Notes: a model not told the origin generated them from the letters alone. DNA of 64,000 nucleotides from Harmothoe impar (GCA_947462335.1 OX381721.1:37102488-37166487), one strand, 5' to 3'. Positions 11,291-23,642 are shown, counted from the stretch's first letter. A program made the numbers and translations.

Positions 11291-12211
11291 TATAGGCTGA
11301 TATGCCTGTGATGGCAAATGTCCGGGATTGTCCAGGCCTGGTCCTGACCTTTATCTTGGCCACAAGTTTCATCTTTATTCATTGTCATGATGCACAAAGT
11401 CAGTCAAGGATGAGGTACTGACCAGCAAATCTTTAAAGTGGGTATATCAAATCTTTTGCCAAATTTTAAATCCTACATAAATGTGTTCCAAATACTGTAA
11501 AAGTGTATTATTTATGGGTTGGAGTACATTAAAATGGTATCCATGGACAGTTGTAGCTCAGGAAGTGGGTCTCATGGGGTCAAATCATGGTCCTTTCTAG
11601 GGTTTTTAACATAGGGTATTCAATCTGTGCACAATTTTATTTAAAAAATCACCATATTTCAGCAAATAAAATCAAATTCGGGTAATATCAGTGGGAATGA
11701 GTAGATAGGAAGTTAAGCAAATATTTGGGAACATCCTGACTCGTTATTAGGGAAATTTGATATTTTTGTCCCACACCTTGGATATACTCACTTTAATTAG
11801 TGCATCATGCCAGGCCGCTGCGTGTATCAATTCCATATGGCCAGGATGCATACCGGCGGGTGACTTTTCATGGCTGCAGTCATACATTATGACAACCAAT
11901 AATCACTGAAGCAATGCGGAGCCCTAAAATGCTTTGACATCAAGCTTCAATTCATCTGAAGTGTCTCTTTGACCCACTAATGATAGAGGGATAGGTTTAA
12001 CTGCAAAGTAACGGCCATATGGGGTTTGATTTCTTGCAGAAGGTGACCACCTGAAACTTACTTATGGTAATCAGGATGTTCAACATATGATAATCTGTGC
12101 TATGCTACTCCTCTGCATACATTCAAAGCTCGTAAAAAGCTTTGTCAAAAGATATGGTGTATGGAGTTAAATTTGCCTAAACATCAGCACAAGCACGTCC
12201 ATACCAGGTTA
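11291..12211. other. Mostly featureless; weak MITE remnant
   Basis: A worn fragment of the TTAA-family MITE is visible near 11796-11905 (TTAGTGCATCATGCC, GGCTGCAGTCATACATTATG). Otherwise nothing recognised. Confidence 0.4.
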
Positions 12212-12352
12212 CAATACAAATGTGCACCCTGTGCATGGTGTTCCAATACAAATGTGCACCCTGCGCATGGTGTTCCAATATGAATGTGCACCCTGTGCAT
12301 GCTGTTCAAATATGAATGTGCACCCTGTGCATGGTGTTCCAATACGAATGTA
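12212..12352. repeat. 32-bp tandem repeat, about 4 copies
   Basis: Unit contains AATGTGCACCCTGTGCATGG followed by TGTTCCA. Because the period is not a multiple of 3 the minus-strand frames cycle through the same peptides; these frames are not genes. Confidence 0.9.
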
Positions 12353-14036
12353 CATGGTATGAATTTGTTCTGATTCGAATTTTGGGAACATACTGTGCAT
12401 GTTGTTGTTGTAACGTTTAGGTAAATTGAACTCCATAATGGCAGCTGCATGAAGGTACTTGGATCTTATCTGCTGCATTGGTTATGTAAGGGTGGGTAAA
12501 GAGAAACCCATCTTGTGTTGACTGTATGTTAATTGATAGAAAAAAATAAACAGGAGTCTGTTTCACACTCGGGATATGTGTCAGAAGCATGCAACATGTG
12601 TAAAACCTGTTTTATGTAAGATGAAAGAACTTTTTTTTTTAAACATTTCTGGCTAAAAGTCCTTTCTCGTTACTTTGGTTAAATCTTAAGATGTGTCCCA
12701 GCCATCATCTAATGACCAAATAAGGCTGAGCCAGAGGATGCATGTCAGTCTAGGATTGTACACTGCAAGTTTTGACTAAACGAGTGTTTAATCTCTTACT
12801 AACCACCCCTTTAACTCCCCAGCCCCACTGTCCAGTCTGACCGCCCACACAGACCTGCCTCTTAGACCTACATTGGCATCCTGTACTGAGAGGCGGCACC
12901 ACCTTAGGTGACTACCTCTCTGTACACAGACAGCCATATCTAGCTGCAGCAGGTGATGTTTGATAATTCAATCAGCAGGTTTAAGTCTAGCCCTAACATT
13001 ATGATTGGAGAGTAAAACCCATGGCACAGGTTAGGACCTCTCAAAGAGGAATTCCTCGGTTTATGTCTGACTCAGAATGTTGCTGTGCCTAAGCCCCCTC
13101 CTCAACTTACTGAGGGCCATTTTGGTGATTGGATGTCTCAATGCTGGCCTGTAATTAAAACGCCATCCCCAGCACTAGAGTCTGTGTCTGTGGTATTGGA
13201 TTGTAAAATGAATGACCAGTAATAAACGGGAGTATTGAAACAGAAATTTTTGCGTCTGGACTTAGTACAGTTCTTGTATTTATAAGTGCAGGGAAATTTG
13301 TACCATCTTAATTCATGCGGATGCACTTATTCAGGCCACTACAGAAAATTAATAGCTTTTGGTATTTTAGCCTACTTATCAAAAGCCTTGAGAAGTGGAG
13401 CCCTGGGACCCAAGATGTCTTTTCTATAGGGGTTTGAGCATCCATTAGTGGGAACTGGGGAAAGCTTTGCAACCTCAGCAGAAAATGAGAACAGCTTTAT
13501 TTCACGTTACCTGCGTCAGATCCTGGGACTTCGCAGGGAGGGCTTTTTCAATCTTCTCTCTGAGGTACAGTATTCCAGATATAGACTTTCAGACAACTGC
13601 ATAGACCTTGGCACATTCGGCTATGCATGTAGCTGTCATTACTCACAGATTTTCCATTAGACTAAAATTCTCAATAATTAACAATCAACCAATTCCAAAT
13701 AATTAGAAATCTTTCTTTTAAATTTGGATAAATATATATTAATATGTGATAGTAGATTTAGAACATAGATTTGTGCTAACCTAAAACACACCAGTTGTTG
13801 AAGCTAAATAACACCTCCCGTCATGGATAAGATCACTACCACCATCACTGACAGAGATTTGACTGGGAGGCTACTATGCTGTCATTAGGAGTACCTCACA
13901 ATTGCATACAATACTTAAACATTTTAAAATTCTCTTTTAGATTTGGATATAGACCCATATACATATGAATATTTGGTCCAAGTTTTAGAGGCCCAGATTC
14001 AGCTAGAGTATATTCATGTTACCCTATAGATCAGAT
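12353..14036. other. No recognisable feature
   Basis: About 1.7 kb with no convincing repeat ends or coding signal. Confidence 0.4.
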
Positions 14037-14365
14037 CACTTCCACCATCACAGACAGACCTTAGGTGTTAACTAGGGCATGCAGCAGCTGATAACAGCAA
14101 CACGAGGCCTCCCCACACCCTCACACATACATTGTAGTTCCCATTCCTGCCACTTGGCGTCTGCCCTCTCCCGTCCACCCACCAGCCCAGATGACCCGGC
14201 CACTTGAGAAGACTCTCGCTGATAATGCGAGACTTGATAGGCACCTTAACAGGGCCCTTATCTAATTCCCTGTCCGCTTGGACGCAGCCCCATCCCCCAC
14301 ACTGCTGCTCCTTCACTGCCTGCTTCAGGCCTTCCCTCTCATCTACTTCCTACCACTCCCCCCCC
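14037..14365. repeat. Interspersed repeat or duplicated segment, copy 2
   Basis: Second copy of the 6912-7211 segment in the same orientation, with only scattered substitutions. Diverges in the CT-rich tail after about 14350. Confidence 0.8.
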
Positions 14366-15889
14366 CCTCTCCACCCCTCCCCCTCTACACCCCCAGCCCA
14401 TGAATACCACCCCGAAACCACAGACCATCACCCCCATCCTCCCAGTGTTGCGACAAAGGGTCTAGGCCTGCTGACTAGTAGCAATTGGTAGCTCGAGCAA
14501 TTTACGATGAGGCTAGCTTCTGTTGGGGAGCAACAGTTAGATCAAACATGCCTTTTTTATGACATATTCTGGCTAAACATACAGAAATAAAGAGACAAGA
14601 ACCTCAACTACATATGTATTCAATTAGCCATATAATCACGATTAAAATAGAGATTTCTTTGGTTATTCCTAGTATAGCTGTACAGAATAGCCCATCATTG
14701 TAAGAAGTGAAAAGAACACTTCATGGTATCCAGATCATTTACATCAACTGTCCTTGATCTGATTTGTACTGTCCTTGCAAAACCTACTTCTGTACTGCTT
14801 GGGTAGATTCTACTATGGCTGCCACAGGGAAATGGTTCATCATTTTGAGATTATTTAAGATTTATATGTGTGTATATTTTAAATGTAGAATTTAATTCAT
14901 GTCCTTTCAAAGGAAAAAAAGAAAGGAAAAGTCAGGAAATCCTTTTTGACAAAGTCTAGAGGATACATGCTAGGGGTTTAGGCTCTCATCTATGGAAGTA
15001 GAGAGAGTGTCAAGTACAGGGGAGTGGAGCAAACGTTGACTTTCAAGTCAGCTGTTGGGTGGGTCCTGTCCCGGGCATGTCCTACTTAAGCGTGTTTCCT
15101 TCTGCCTCATAGGACACTAGGGTCAACAACTGCTCCATATACCATCATTATCCATACTACCTTAATATCTTTGCAGAAAGCCACCCTCCCCCAGTTGTGG
15201 GCTCCATGGATACCTCCCTCCTCCCCGTCATTTTTTTTGGAGGCTGTATATTATAGAGGGTTTTACATTAGGACAGGGAGGGTGAAAAGTCTCCAAGAGA
15301 CAGTGATACCCATTATTCCAACAGTAAATGCTTTTTCAACATTTAAACTCAGATGGAAAAGCAACGAGTAAATCAAGGATCAGCACTCTGGTCCTCTCTA
15401 AAGGAGTTCGGGCTTTAACGATAGCACAGTCCTTCAATGAAAGGTTCATACATTTAGCCCTTTTGTCTTGCATTATGACACCTCAAATGAGTCAATACAT
15501 CCCCTATGATTGGTAGAAAGGATCCTTGCAGCGACCGAGGCATCACTCGTCTCCTATAGGGTTAGCACACACCTATCTGTTACAGCCAAAGCCCCACCCA
15601 GCTGTTCCATCAGCCACGCTACTCCCTCCAGTCTGTATTGTATAGGAGCCGAGGGATATCAACGCGCTTCACGGAAACCCAAATTTCTATGTGAAGCTCA
15701 TGAAATGCTGCTATCATATTCTGGGTGCTGTACCGAAGGGAAGCCTCTTCCCTAATGGAAACCCTTCAATTCTGAAAAGGTGATGTTCCTCTCTTGGTGC
15801 ATATGACCTATATAATCGGTTCTCTACAAATTTTGACAGCAGTTTTTCTCTCTTAACTGACAGGTGATTTAGGGAGTGGTTATTTGTTA
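14366..15889. other. No recognisable feature
   Basis: No gene, RNA or element recognised. Confidence 0.4.
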
Positions 15890-16110
15890 ACAATAGGCGG
15901 GGGTGTGGATATTTTTTTGGGGGGGACAAAAAAAATTTGGACCCCTCTTGAGGGGGGGGACCAAAAAAAAATGCACATCTTTTTAGCGAAAAATCCCCTG
16001 CGTTACTTTAGGTCAAAGGGATCGGCTGCGCTCAATTTTAACTTGCCTGAGGGGGGGACCAAAAAGATTTTGACCCCTCCAAAGGGGGGACCTCCCCCCC
16101 TCCCCTGCTG
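15890..16110. repeat. G-rich imperfect repeat block
   Basis: Repeats of a GAGGGGGGGACCAAAAA-like motif near 15925, 15950 and 16050, ending in a C-rich tract. Several runs of four or more G on one strand make G-quadruplex formation plausible. Confidence 0.55.
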
Positions 16111-16249
16111 TTAAAAAATTATCACTGCCTTACAGTAAAAATGACCATACACTGGTGGGAGGAACGATGGTCCTAGCTAAAACAACTAAGGGAACCACTA
16201 TTGTATAAACGGTGTCAATCAGGGTGTTATATATAAACACTGACCACTG

Positions 16250-16453
16250 CACTGCAGGAATGTTGGCATTTAAGCGAAAATTGGACTGCTTAAAGTCACA
16301 CTTTATGTATCTTTAATTTCTACCTAATCCCACCTAAAGCCGCTTAAATGTAATTATGACTTTTTTCAGGATATTTACATAGAATTTACTGAACTTAAAG
16401 CTGCTTGAATAGTGACTTTAAGAAATGAAGGGTTTGCTTAAATGCCTATATTC
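16250..16453 (+). repeat. CACTGCATGAA-type MITE, right end lost
   Basis: Begins CACTGCAGGAATGTTGGCAT and follows the family to GGTTTGCTTAAATGCC, but lacks the terminal GCAGTG. Contains the intact GAACTTAAAGCTGC site that is split by another MITE in the copy at 1907-2297. Confidence 0.75.
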
Positions 16454-16735
16454 AATACCAAAATTGTGGCTTCCAAGTCTTGGTATCAGCAGGTACTGTG
16501 AAAGTACTTTATTTCGCTGGGTATATATTTTCGCGATTTTCGCCGGAAAGAAAACTCCGCGAAATTTTATATGCTTCAGTATGTAATGAATACCTGTGAA
16601 ATTGTGGATTTTCACTCCAAGTTTAACTCCACAATACATACGGTTTGTGTTTCTGGGAGTTTAAGCATAGTGGCCCTGTCGCGTGCTCAGAAGGCGCCTG
16701 GCCTCCAAGGCTCCTCCCATGAAGGCCGTCTACCA

Positions 16736-16895
16736 GTCCACCTCTAGCCACACATAAATGATGAACCTAGGTTAGCCACTACTGACTGACCCCCTCAGTC
16801 ATTTTTGAATATAACTTCGCCATTGTGACTAACACACATATGACGAACCTAGTATAGTCTGTACTGACTATCCCTTTCAACCTTTTTCAGTGTGA
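16736..16895 (+). repeat. Partial copy of the 362-bp TACACTGA element
   Basis: Matches the right half of 54299-54660 in the same orientation: ATGATGAACCTAGGTTAGCC, ACTACTGACTGACCCC and TTGAATATAACTTCGCCATT. No terminal repeats. Confidence 0.65.
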
Positions 16896-17109
16896 GGGTC
16901 CTATAGGCGTCATCTGCTACTGGCATATTTTCAGTCTGTGACAGCACCATTTATCAGTGTAGGGGTGGCAAGATGGCGTTACGCCCCTGCACCCGGCCAC
17001 GATTTGTTACCGCCACCTCCACTCCCAACTTCCGCTAACTAGACACTGTGGCATTGTGGGATAGCAGCAGCTGTAGAACCCGGATGGAGGGAGCTGGGTG
17101 GTTCTGGTA

Positions 17110-17720
17110 TTGGTTACATAGAGGGTATCAGAGGTAGACATCTTGTTTTCTCCTCTCTATGTCCCTCTACCTCTCTCCGCGTCTATATGCTTATCTGTCT
17201 GTGTTTCTGTACGGCTGCTTATCTGTCTCTCTATCTATATATTCCCCGTCTATGTGCATGTGTATGTCTCAGTTTATCTGCCACTGCAGCAATGCTTGTA
17301 TTAAAGCAAATTTAAGATTCCTTAAAGGGACACTTTAAGCTCCTTTAAGTTCAGTAATGCCATGTAGATGTCCCTTAAAGGTCATAATGACATTTGAGTG
17401 GCTTTACATGGCATTGAATATGTTTGAAGTATTCCTTTAAGCATATTTAATTAACCTTAATGCCAACTTTCAAGCAGTGTGTGGGTCTCTGTCTCTGCTT
17501 GCTTATACTTTTGTCCCTTTTTCTTTGCCTGTTGTTGGATGATGCTGGCGTTGGTTACTGAGAGGATATCAGGGGCAGACATCTTTCTTTCTCCTCTCCA
17601 TGTCCCTCTACCTCTCTCTGCCTATATCCTTATCTGTCTCTGTTTCTGTAGGGTTGAGTATCAGTTTCTCTATCTATATATCCCCCTGTCTATGTCTATG
17701 TCTATGTGTATCTCTCAGTG
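17110..17720 (+). repeat. Local duplication flanking a MITE, CT-rich
   Basis: Two roughly 165-bp segments (17110-17275 and 17553-17720) share GGTATCAGAGGTAGACATCT-like and CCTCTACCTCTCTC blocks in the same order. The second runs on into a TCTCTGT/CTATGT pyrimidine-rich tract to about 17830. Open frames over it are low complexity. Confidence 0.65.
17282..17479 (+). repeat. CACTGCATGAA-type MITE between duplicated arms
   Basis: Begins CACTGCAGCAATGCTTGTAT and ends CCAACTTTCAAGCAGTG. Diverged internally but with the family's TTTAAG spacing. Confidence 0.65.
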
Positions 17721-18097
17721 TCTCTGTAGCAGTGTACATCCGTGTCTCTGTTTCTGTGGATTTATGTTTCTGTCGATCTATGTTTGTCTATGTCTGTCTC
17801 TTTCCATGTTGCTCTATATTATATCCCAGTGTATGTCCCTTCATCATGCCTCTATCCCTCTATTACTCCATAATTATTCATCTACCCAATGGACAGTTCA
17901 TGTACATTTTCTTTTATAGGGAGGGCTTCAACAAGCTATGCAAAATGGCCAGACCAAGGCTAAAACGTATCCAGTGTCCACAAATACTGCTCACTCAGTC
18001 TAGGGCTGTGTATCTGTGTTGCTGCCCGTTTGTCTCCGTCGGGTGTCCATCCATTCATTTCACTCATCCGCAGGTTGCATTAGATTATATTCCGTAA

Positions 18098-18512
18098 GAT
18101 TGCAAGTTAGCTTTTATAGACCCTGCCATTGATCACATATCTTTAGCCTCACATTGGGAATATCAATGAATTAGCTTAGAGACCTGCAAAGCTTCTGACC
18201 TGTTTCTCTGAAGACTTTAAAACGTAAGAAATGAGAGAGAGTCTCAAGTGGTCTGTGGCCAAAGCATGTCTTGCCACCTAAAAATAAAACACTGATTTCA
18301 TTTTAGCTCAAATGATGGATCTTTTGTTTTTGGAGTGTCTGCCGCAAACTTTAAATATTTCAGCCGTTTCTCAAAACGCTGGGTGCATAATCAAGACATA
18401 ACGTAATAATGACTACACTAATTATTGTCAGCGGTGCCGCCTTGTTGGCTCTGCTCTCACCGACACCCGCCAACCCGACCGCGTGGTAACCCTTCAGGGA
18501 CAACATGTCGCC
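18098..18512. other. No recognisable feature
   Basis: Unique-looking sequence with no signal. Confidence 0.4.
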
Positions 18513-18761
18513 TTAACCCTTTAAGGACAGATGTCCCTAAGAGAAGATATTTATCGTCATGATGCGCCAATGCAGCCCAGGCAAGTAAGTCACCAGTGCT
18601 GTATGGGGCATCATTCTAACCATCCGGGATTGTCTCAACCCCGTAGGGTTGGCATGATGCTTGAGTGCAGTACTGGCGAGCTACTCAACAGGGCTGCATT
18701 GATGCATCATGACGACCCAGGCATGATGCATTAAGGCATCATGCTGTCCTTAAAGTGTTAA
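18513..18761 (+). repeat. Full-length TTAA-family MITE
   Basis: Starts TTAACCCTTTAAGGACAG and ends GTCCTTAAAGTGTTAA. In this copy the GATGCACCAATGCAGC module comes first and the TGCATTAAGGCATCATGC module last, the opposite of 1985-2235. The family therefore occurs in both orientations. Confidence 0.85.
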
Positions 18762-19021
18762 CCTTATAGGAAAGGCATAATGCATTTATACACCATGCCC
18801 TTGGTCTTAGCCCTTGAAGGGTTTTAATTAAGGCATTTCCTCTAAAAATAACATGTCATTTGTAGCAGGTACATCATTTCTTGGCACTTATGGCAAAAAT
18901 TGGAGAGTATAGGGCCAGCATGACGCTTCCATGTAGCACTAGAGAACTACTCGCCTATACTGTAACAATGGATGAAAAACAGCATAGCACATTGAAGCAC
19001 TGTGCAGCCCTCAAAGGGTTT
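18762..19021 (+). repeat. Fragmented TTAA-family MITE copies
   Basis: Pieces with GGCATAATGCATTTATACAC and CCAGCATGACGCTTCCATGT, ending CCCTCAAAGGGTTTA. Immediately adjacent to the intact copy. Confidence 0.55.
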
Positions 19022-19432
19022 AAGTTGTCTTCACACCAGAATTAGGCCCCAGGGTCCAGCAAAATGTGGCCCTTGACAACCAAGGCCAATGACCCTAACA
19101 CAGGCCCTAAGGCCCCCCCAAAAAAATGTGTTTCAGGGTTCCCCGACGCTACTTAACAACACAGGGCCGACCCTAGAAATCTTTATCCAATTTTGAAAAA
19201 AAAAAAAAATGTAAGTAATATTGGGCCTACATCAGGGTTAATTTGATAGTCTAAGAGTCGACACTGGTGTCGGCGAGTCGGCTCTGAAGTTTGCGAGTCA
19301 CTTTTGGGGTACTTTTCAGTCCAAAATAAAAATAAAATTAAAAAAAAAAGAATCCGACCTACCCTACCTAGATTTTCAGACTATGTAACCTGAAACACAC
19401 CTTCTTTTTTTTTGGCCTAATCCGACATCAAC

Positions 19433-19634
19433 TACTGTAAATGTAAATATTTCCGCGTGTATAAACTTTCGCAAATTTGGTAAAAAGGACATTTTCGCTA
19501 GTACTAAAATGCGCGGATTCGGAATTTTGGTACCTTGATTCAATACTGTATAAATATTCGCTCTGTACTTATTTTCGCGGATATTTAAAAATCGCGAAAA
19601 TATGTACAGTAAGAAAATATCTACGTTTACAGTA
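19433..19634. repeat. MITE with TA-CTGTAAATG ends
   Basis: TA-CTGTAAATGTAAATATTT on the left and AAATATCTACGTTTACAG-TA on the right form an imperfect inverted repeat bordered by TA. Internal AT-rich segments punctuated by CGCGAA motifs. Mariner-like by target and size; no transposase. Confidence 0.8.
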
Positions 19635-20913
19635 GCCTTCATCACTGCCATGCTGGAAATCTGGGAAAGGTATTTTTCTACATTGGTGCCTGCAGAGGGA
19701 GCAATAGCTTTGGGAAGTTTAGGGATCGGCTGACTTTACCAGTTTGTTCAAAGTAGCTAAAAGGATTGCTTCTACAAAATAAAACACAGGTGCTGAAAAA
19801 GATTTCCGCATAGCTCAAATGGGTCATGCGTGCATATGTGAATTTTAAAACATAGATTTACAGTAAACCCTCACTTTCTCGAATATTTACTTCCTCGGAT
19901 CCCTCACTTCCTCAGACAGGTGCCTGGCAACATACTCTATATGTTCTATTATATGTGGCCTTAATTCCCCGGATAATTTGCTTCCTCAGACAATTTTCCT
20001 TGCATTTTCCAAATTCAGGGCCGACTGTATTTTGATGGTGGCAATGCCCTATAATGATACTTGGAACTGGAAATCCTAGTCAACATATTTTGTGGAAGCA
20101 GCCCTTAACATCAGCCACATCGCATCCATTCTCCTCCCCCACTTTAAGCGGACACGCATCCATGACATTTACGTCACTTCCGGGCGGCCATTTTACCCTA
20201 ATTCCGCCCAGAGATGGATCAGTGCGCCCCCTTGTGGCAGAGACCAGAGGCTGACACCACTTGTTGTGTTGAGGTAAATTTGGTTTATCATGGCGGCCGA
20301 CGCTTGATTAACTCCTTCCACTGCGGCACTGATAGCACTCTGTCTGTTTTGGCAGCCTTTCTGCACTGGTTCACGCCGGCAGGAGGTGAGGGTCCTGGTG
20401 TTAGCAATAGCAGTGTTTCTCAAAACACGCCGGACAGTGGCAATGTTCGCGTGAAATGGCTCTGGTCCAGCTGAATCAGAGTTCCTTGACAGTCTGGGTT
20501 TTCCAAAACTGAAAGAATTATTTCAAATATTCCAACTAGAACTGAAATTACAAGTTATCGAGTGCACACAAATGTTCTAGGCAAGTTTGTCATTATTTTC
20601 TATTATAAATGCTTTTCTCTTCTAAATATTATGCAAAACTTTGATATCCGGCCCTGCAAAAATCTATCCTGTAAAATTGTCTAGCTGCAGGACCAACTAT
20701 CCTGCATGTCAAACAAGTTTTCGCAAAGACTGCTATAGGGATAAGGTTTTATTACATGGTGGTACGGCCTTCTCTATGCTAAGCCTATGGGACCTCCATA
20801 CTCCATGCCCCCATGGAGTACGGTGTAGTCATACTCCATGGCCTCAAAATTTGTTGATTTTCTTCATTTTAAGATAGTAGGGCCATGTAAAAAACACAAA
20901 ACCCCACTTACTA
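19635..20913. other. No recognisable feature
   Basis: About 1.3 kb. Open frames at 20054-20474 overlap on both strands with no domain; not supported as genes. Confidence 0.4.
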
Positions 20914-21027
20914 ACATACATGTCCATCATACGCCAGTTGTTGAAGCTGGGTCATATCACACTCAGCCTTTGCCATCATGTGATATGACCCAGCTTCAAC
21001 TCGTGAAGTATGATGTGCATGTATGCC
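20914..21027. repeat. 114-bp foldback with long arms
   Basis: Arms of about 48 bp: CATACATGTCCATCATACG then GTTGAAGCTGGGTCATATCA, and on the right TGATATGACCCAGCTTCAAC then CATACTTCACG-inverse and CATGTATG. The loop is only about 15 bp, so it can form an almost complete hairpin. Confidence 0.8.
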
Positions 21028-21424
21028 AATGGCGAGGAGTTTTGTCTATGTTGTAAGGCTGACAGCTCTGGTTTGTGCTGGTTAAGGATATGGTCGGCCA
21101 TGCTGGTAGAGACACCCATGTCTGGGAGTACTTACACCCCTGCATCAAATTAGCCACTGGCTGCTTAATATGGCCACATAATTTATAAAAAAAAAGGCTT
21201 GACCTGGCCAAGACCTCATTAGGCTGAGTAGAAGAGTCACTCTGTAGGAGCTCTAAATCTGTAGCAGTAATCGCACTGTTCTTGCACATGTCGATTATAA
21301 TACATAGCCAGTATTTATGATGGATTCATACGTCCCATACCAAACCGAGGGGCATCTAGCTCCATTAGCCAGATGCCCAGAGGGCATTATAACACAATCA
21401 AAAGACATTTATCTACCATCCCTA

Positions 21425-21630
21425 CTGTGATGGTCGCCCGAAAAGAAGAGATTCCACCAGGATTTGAACCCGGGTCCCTGCGTTTGCCAAGCGAGTATCC
21501 TATATCTAGACCATTGAATCATCTGACTCCTTTGGACCCCCACCACGTCTAGACTGGTACAGGATGCACTGTGGGAGGGTGCTGCCACATGGTGTGCCCC
21601 TTCGGGCGACACCACTGTGGCACAATCCCG
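21425..21630. repeat. Element with TCGCCCGAA ends enclosing a tRNA-like sequence
   Basis: Left GTGATGGTCGCCCGAAAAG and right CCTTCGGGCGACACCACTG are imperfectly inverse. The interior holds a tRNA-like stretch on the minus strand. Could be a MITE that captured a tRNA-derived sequence, or a SINE with chance inverted ends. Confidence 0.5.
21450..21520 (-). other. tRNA-like sequence (pseudo-tRNA or SINE head)
   Basis: Read on the minus strand it has an A-box-like TGGTCTAGATATAGG, a CGCTTGGCAAACGC anticodon-arm-like segment and a good B box GGTTCAAATCC. First and last seven bases (GATTCAA, TGGAATC) pair at most positions, and the T stem pairs. The anticodon stem is imperfect, so it is probably not a functional tRNA. 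Confidence 0.5.
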
Positions 21631-22572
21631 AATTGCTACACTACCATAAATTGTTGTGTTGTAATGTTAAAACTGCAAGAGGTTTGCTTACATTGCTGCC
21701 ATCGCTCTTTGATCACGTGACCCGCGTGCTGGCTTCTGATAGGTCTTGAACCCATATATACGTACCAGATGTAGGGGTGATGATGATACATTTTAAAACC
21801 CAACTAGGGTTGGTACATTAAAACATATTACACTCGTGGGTGGTCTGTTTAACTACTTTGTTCTTACACAGGATCGTACCAACTAAGATAGGTTATGTAA
21901 TAACATTATACCTTATGCATTAGCCGCCTACAGATGGCTACGGATGGCCATATCCACACCCCGAGGCATTCACACCAGGTGGTGCAATCTCTCAAAATAA
22001 ACTAGAATAAAACAGTTTCAATAAATAAATGTTCATATTTTGTTCACATGACATATATGGTGATGCAAAGCCAAGGTGTCCGACTCAGGGTGCCCCTACC
22101 TTACCGTAGATCACAGAGTGGTGAAAACAGAAATGTACGATGTTTTTTTCAACAAGAAACTACCAATGAATTGGCCCTGCTTCAGTGTAGACCTTATGTA
22201 CCAACAGGATGATAACAAACCTCCACGCCCGCCTAACACTGGGCTTTCACCAGTTTTTTCGGCGGTGAGAGAGAGAAGAGACCGGCGGCTTATCCATCAG
22301 ACCTTGTTTTTGAGATTAAGAAGGACAGTCTCTGGGCGAGAAGGAGATTTCCTGGCCATTAACGGTTGAGCACCCTCACAGATGTTCATTTACAGGGCTC
22401 TGATTCAGGCCGGCAGAGCAAGGTGACAAAAGGATAGCGGAGACGCAAAAACTAAAATGGATGTGGGGTGTTTTATTTCAGTTAAGCTGACAAGATGGGG
22501 CTGGATGGATGGGGAGAGGCAGGCTACAACACTGGGTGGGTGCTGCAACAGGGGCACCTCACCCTCTGGGTG
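21631..22572. other. No recognisable feature
   Basis: No supported gene. A 97-codon plus-strand frame at 22076-22369 has no domain signature. Confidence 0.4.
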
Positions 22573-23058
22573 GGCTGTGTCTCATGAGATCCACACAATT
22601 GGAGATATAGCATTATTTTGGCTGGTGCTATATTTTATTATACTATTATGGTCTGCTGCACATGGTATGGTAGGTGTACATATATATAATAATATCGATA
22701 TAAATTTGGGATTGTACGGTGTAAAAGTATCCTTTCAATTTTTCCGCTCATTTCTTACTACATAGGCTTCATTTATCAGATTTTAACGATTCCCGGTCAG
22801 AGGCTACACCCTGTCAAAGACTAAACCTGGTCAGAGACTACACCTGGTCAAAGACTACACTCTGTCAAAGACTACACCCAGTCAAAGACTACATCAGGTC
22901 AAAGACTACACCCGGTCAAAGACTACACCCAGTCAAAGACTACACACAGTCAAAGACTACACCCGGTCAAAGACTACACCCGGTCAAAGACTTTACCCAG
23001 TCAAAGACTACAACGGGTCAAAGATGTCTCAATTGTATCGATCTCATGAGACACAGCC
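22573..23058. repeat. GGCTGTGTCTCATGAGATC foldback element, copy 1
   Basis: Ends GGCTGTGTCTCATGAGAT and ATCTCATGAGACACAGCC are inverse over about 20 bp, with an inner CAATTG match. The right half is a 17-bp tandem array (22793-23030). A family member with the same terminal 12 bases and a related 17-bp unit is at 27214-27516. Confidence 0.82.
22793..23030 (+). repeat. 17-bp tandem array, about 14 copies
   Basis: Unit GTCAAAGACTACACCCG with variation at the last four positions. Lies wholly inside the foldback element, so array growth happened within a transposable element. Confidence 0.92.
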
Positions 23059-23480
23059 TGTACCACTAACATAAGGTACGGGATCTTTGGGGAGCCAGAA
23101 TCAAAAAAATAAATTGACAAAAAAAAGGTACTTCTTTTCATTTCAAAACCTATCAATTTCTTAGAAATCATTAATTATCATGAATAGTTTCGTTTGTAAA
23201 AAAACTGTTTTGATGTTTTGGCCCACATAGGATGTCCTCTATAGGAAGACAGCCTTTACAAATGTGTGCTCTGTCCAAGGTCACCATCTGTAATTACAAA
23301 AATGTCAAAGATATGTAAATCATGTTCGCATTGGCTCCGCTAACCCCAACTATGACCTTGACCTTGCCTTTTGTTGGATCTGGACTTGTTAGTAGCTTGA
23401 TATCAGCAAACTTGAACCAGAATATGTAATTATGCATGGTGTTATGGCCCAGATTCAGGTCCTTTTTACTGCTTCAAAGC
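23059..23480. other. No recognisable feature
   Basis: AT-rich spacer, nothing recognised. Confidence 0.4.
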
Positions 23481-23642
23481 TAAGGCCACTCAAAAAAGTG
23501 GTTTCTCATCACTGAGATCTAACCAAGGTCGCAGGCTAAAGTGTGTAAGATAATTTATGTTTCTCCGACCAAAAGTTTTTCATCAACAATTGGCAAAAAT
23601 AATGTGAGCGGTGATGAGAAACTTTTTTTTTTGAGTGGCCTA
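23481..23642. repeat. 162-bp foldback MITE with TAGGCCACTCAAAAA ends
   Basis: Left TAAGGCCACTCAAAAAAGTG and TTTCTCATCAC; right GTGATGAGAAAC and TTTTGAGTGGCCTAA. Arms of about 32 bp. Confidence 0.82.

Noticed and set aside
12184..12478. Two minus-strand frames of 88-89 codons with repeated HAQGAH-type peptides
   Set aside because: Created by the 32-bp tandem repeat cycling through frames.
17479..18097. Two overlapping plus-strand frames of 146 and 165 codons, Ser/Leu/Cys-rich
   Set aside because: They follow a CT-rich low-complexity tract duplicated nearby; no domain or splice structure supports them.
20054..20474. Cluster of overlapping open frames on both strands
   Set aside because: GC-richer stretch without domain, splice-site pattern or Kozak context that would single out one frame.
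22076..22369. 97-codon plus-strand frame as a possible host exon
   Set aside because: No recognisable domain, no flanking splice signals I could defend; coding status cannot be supported.
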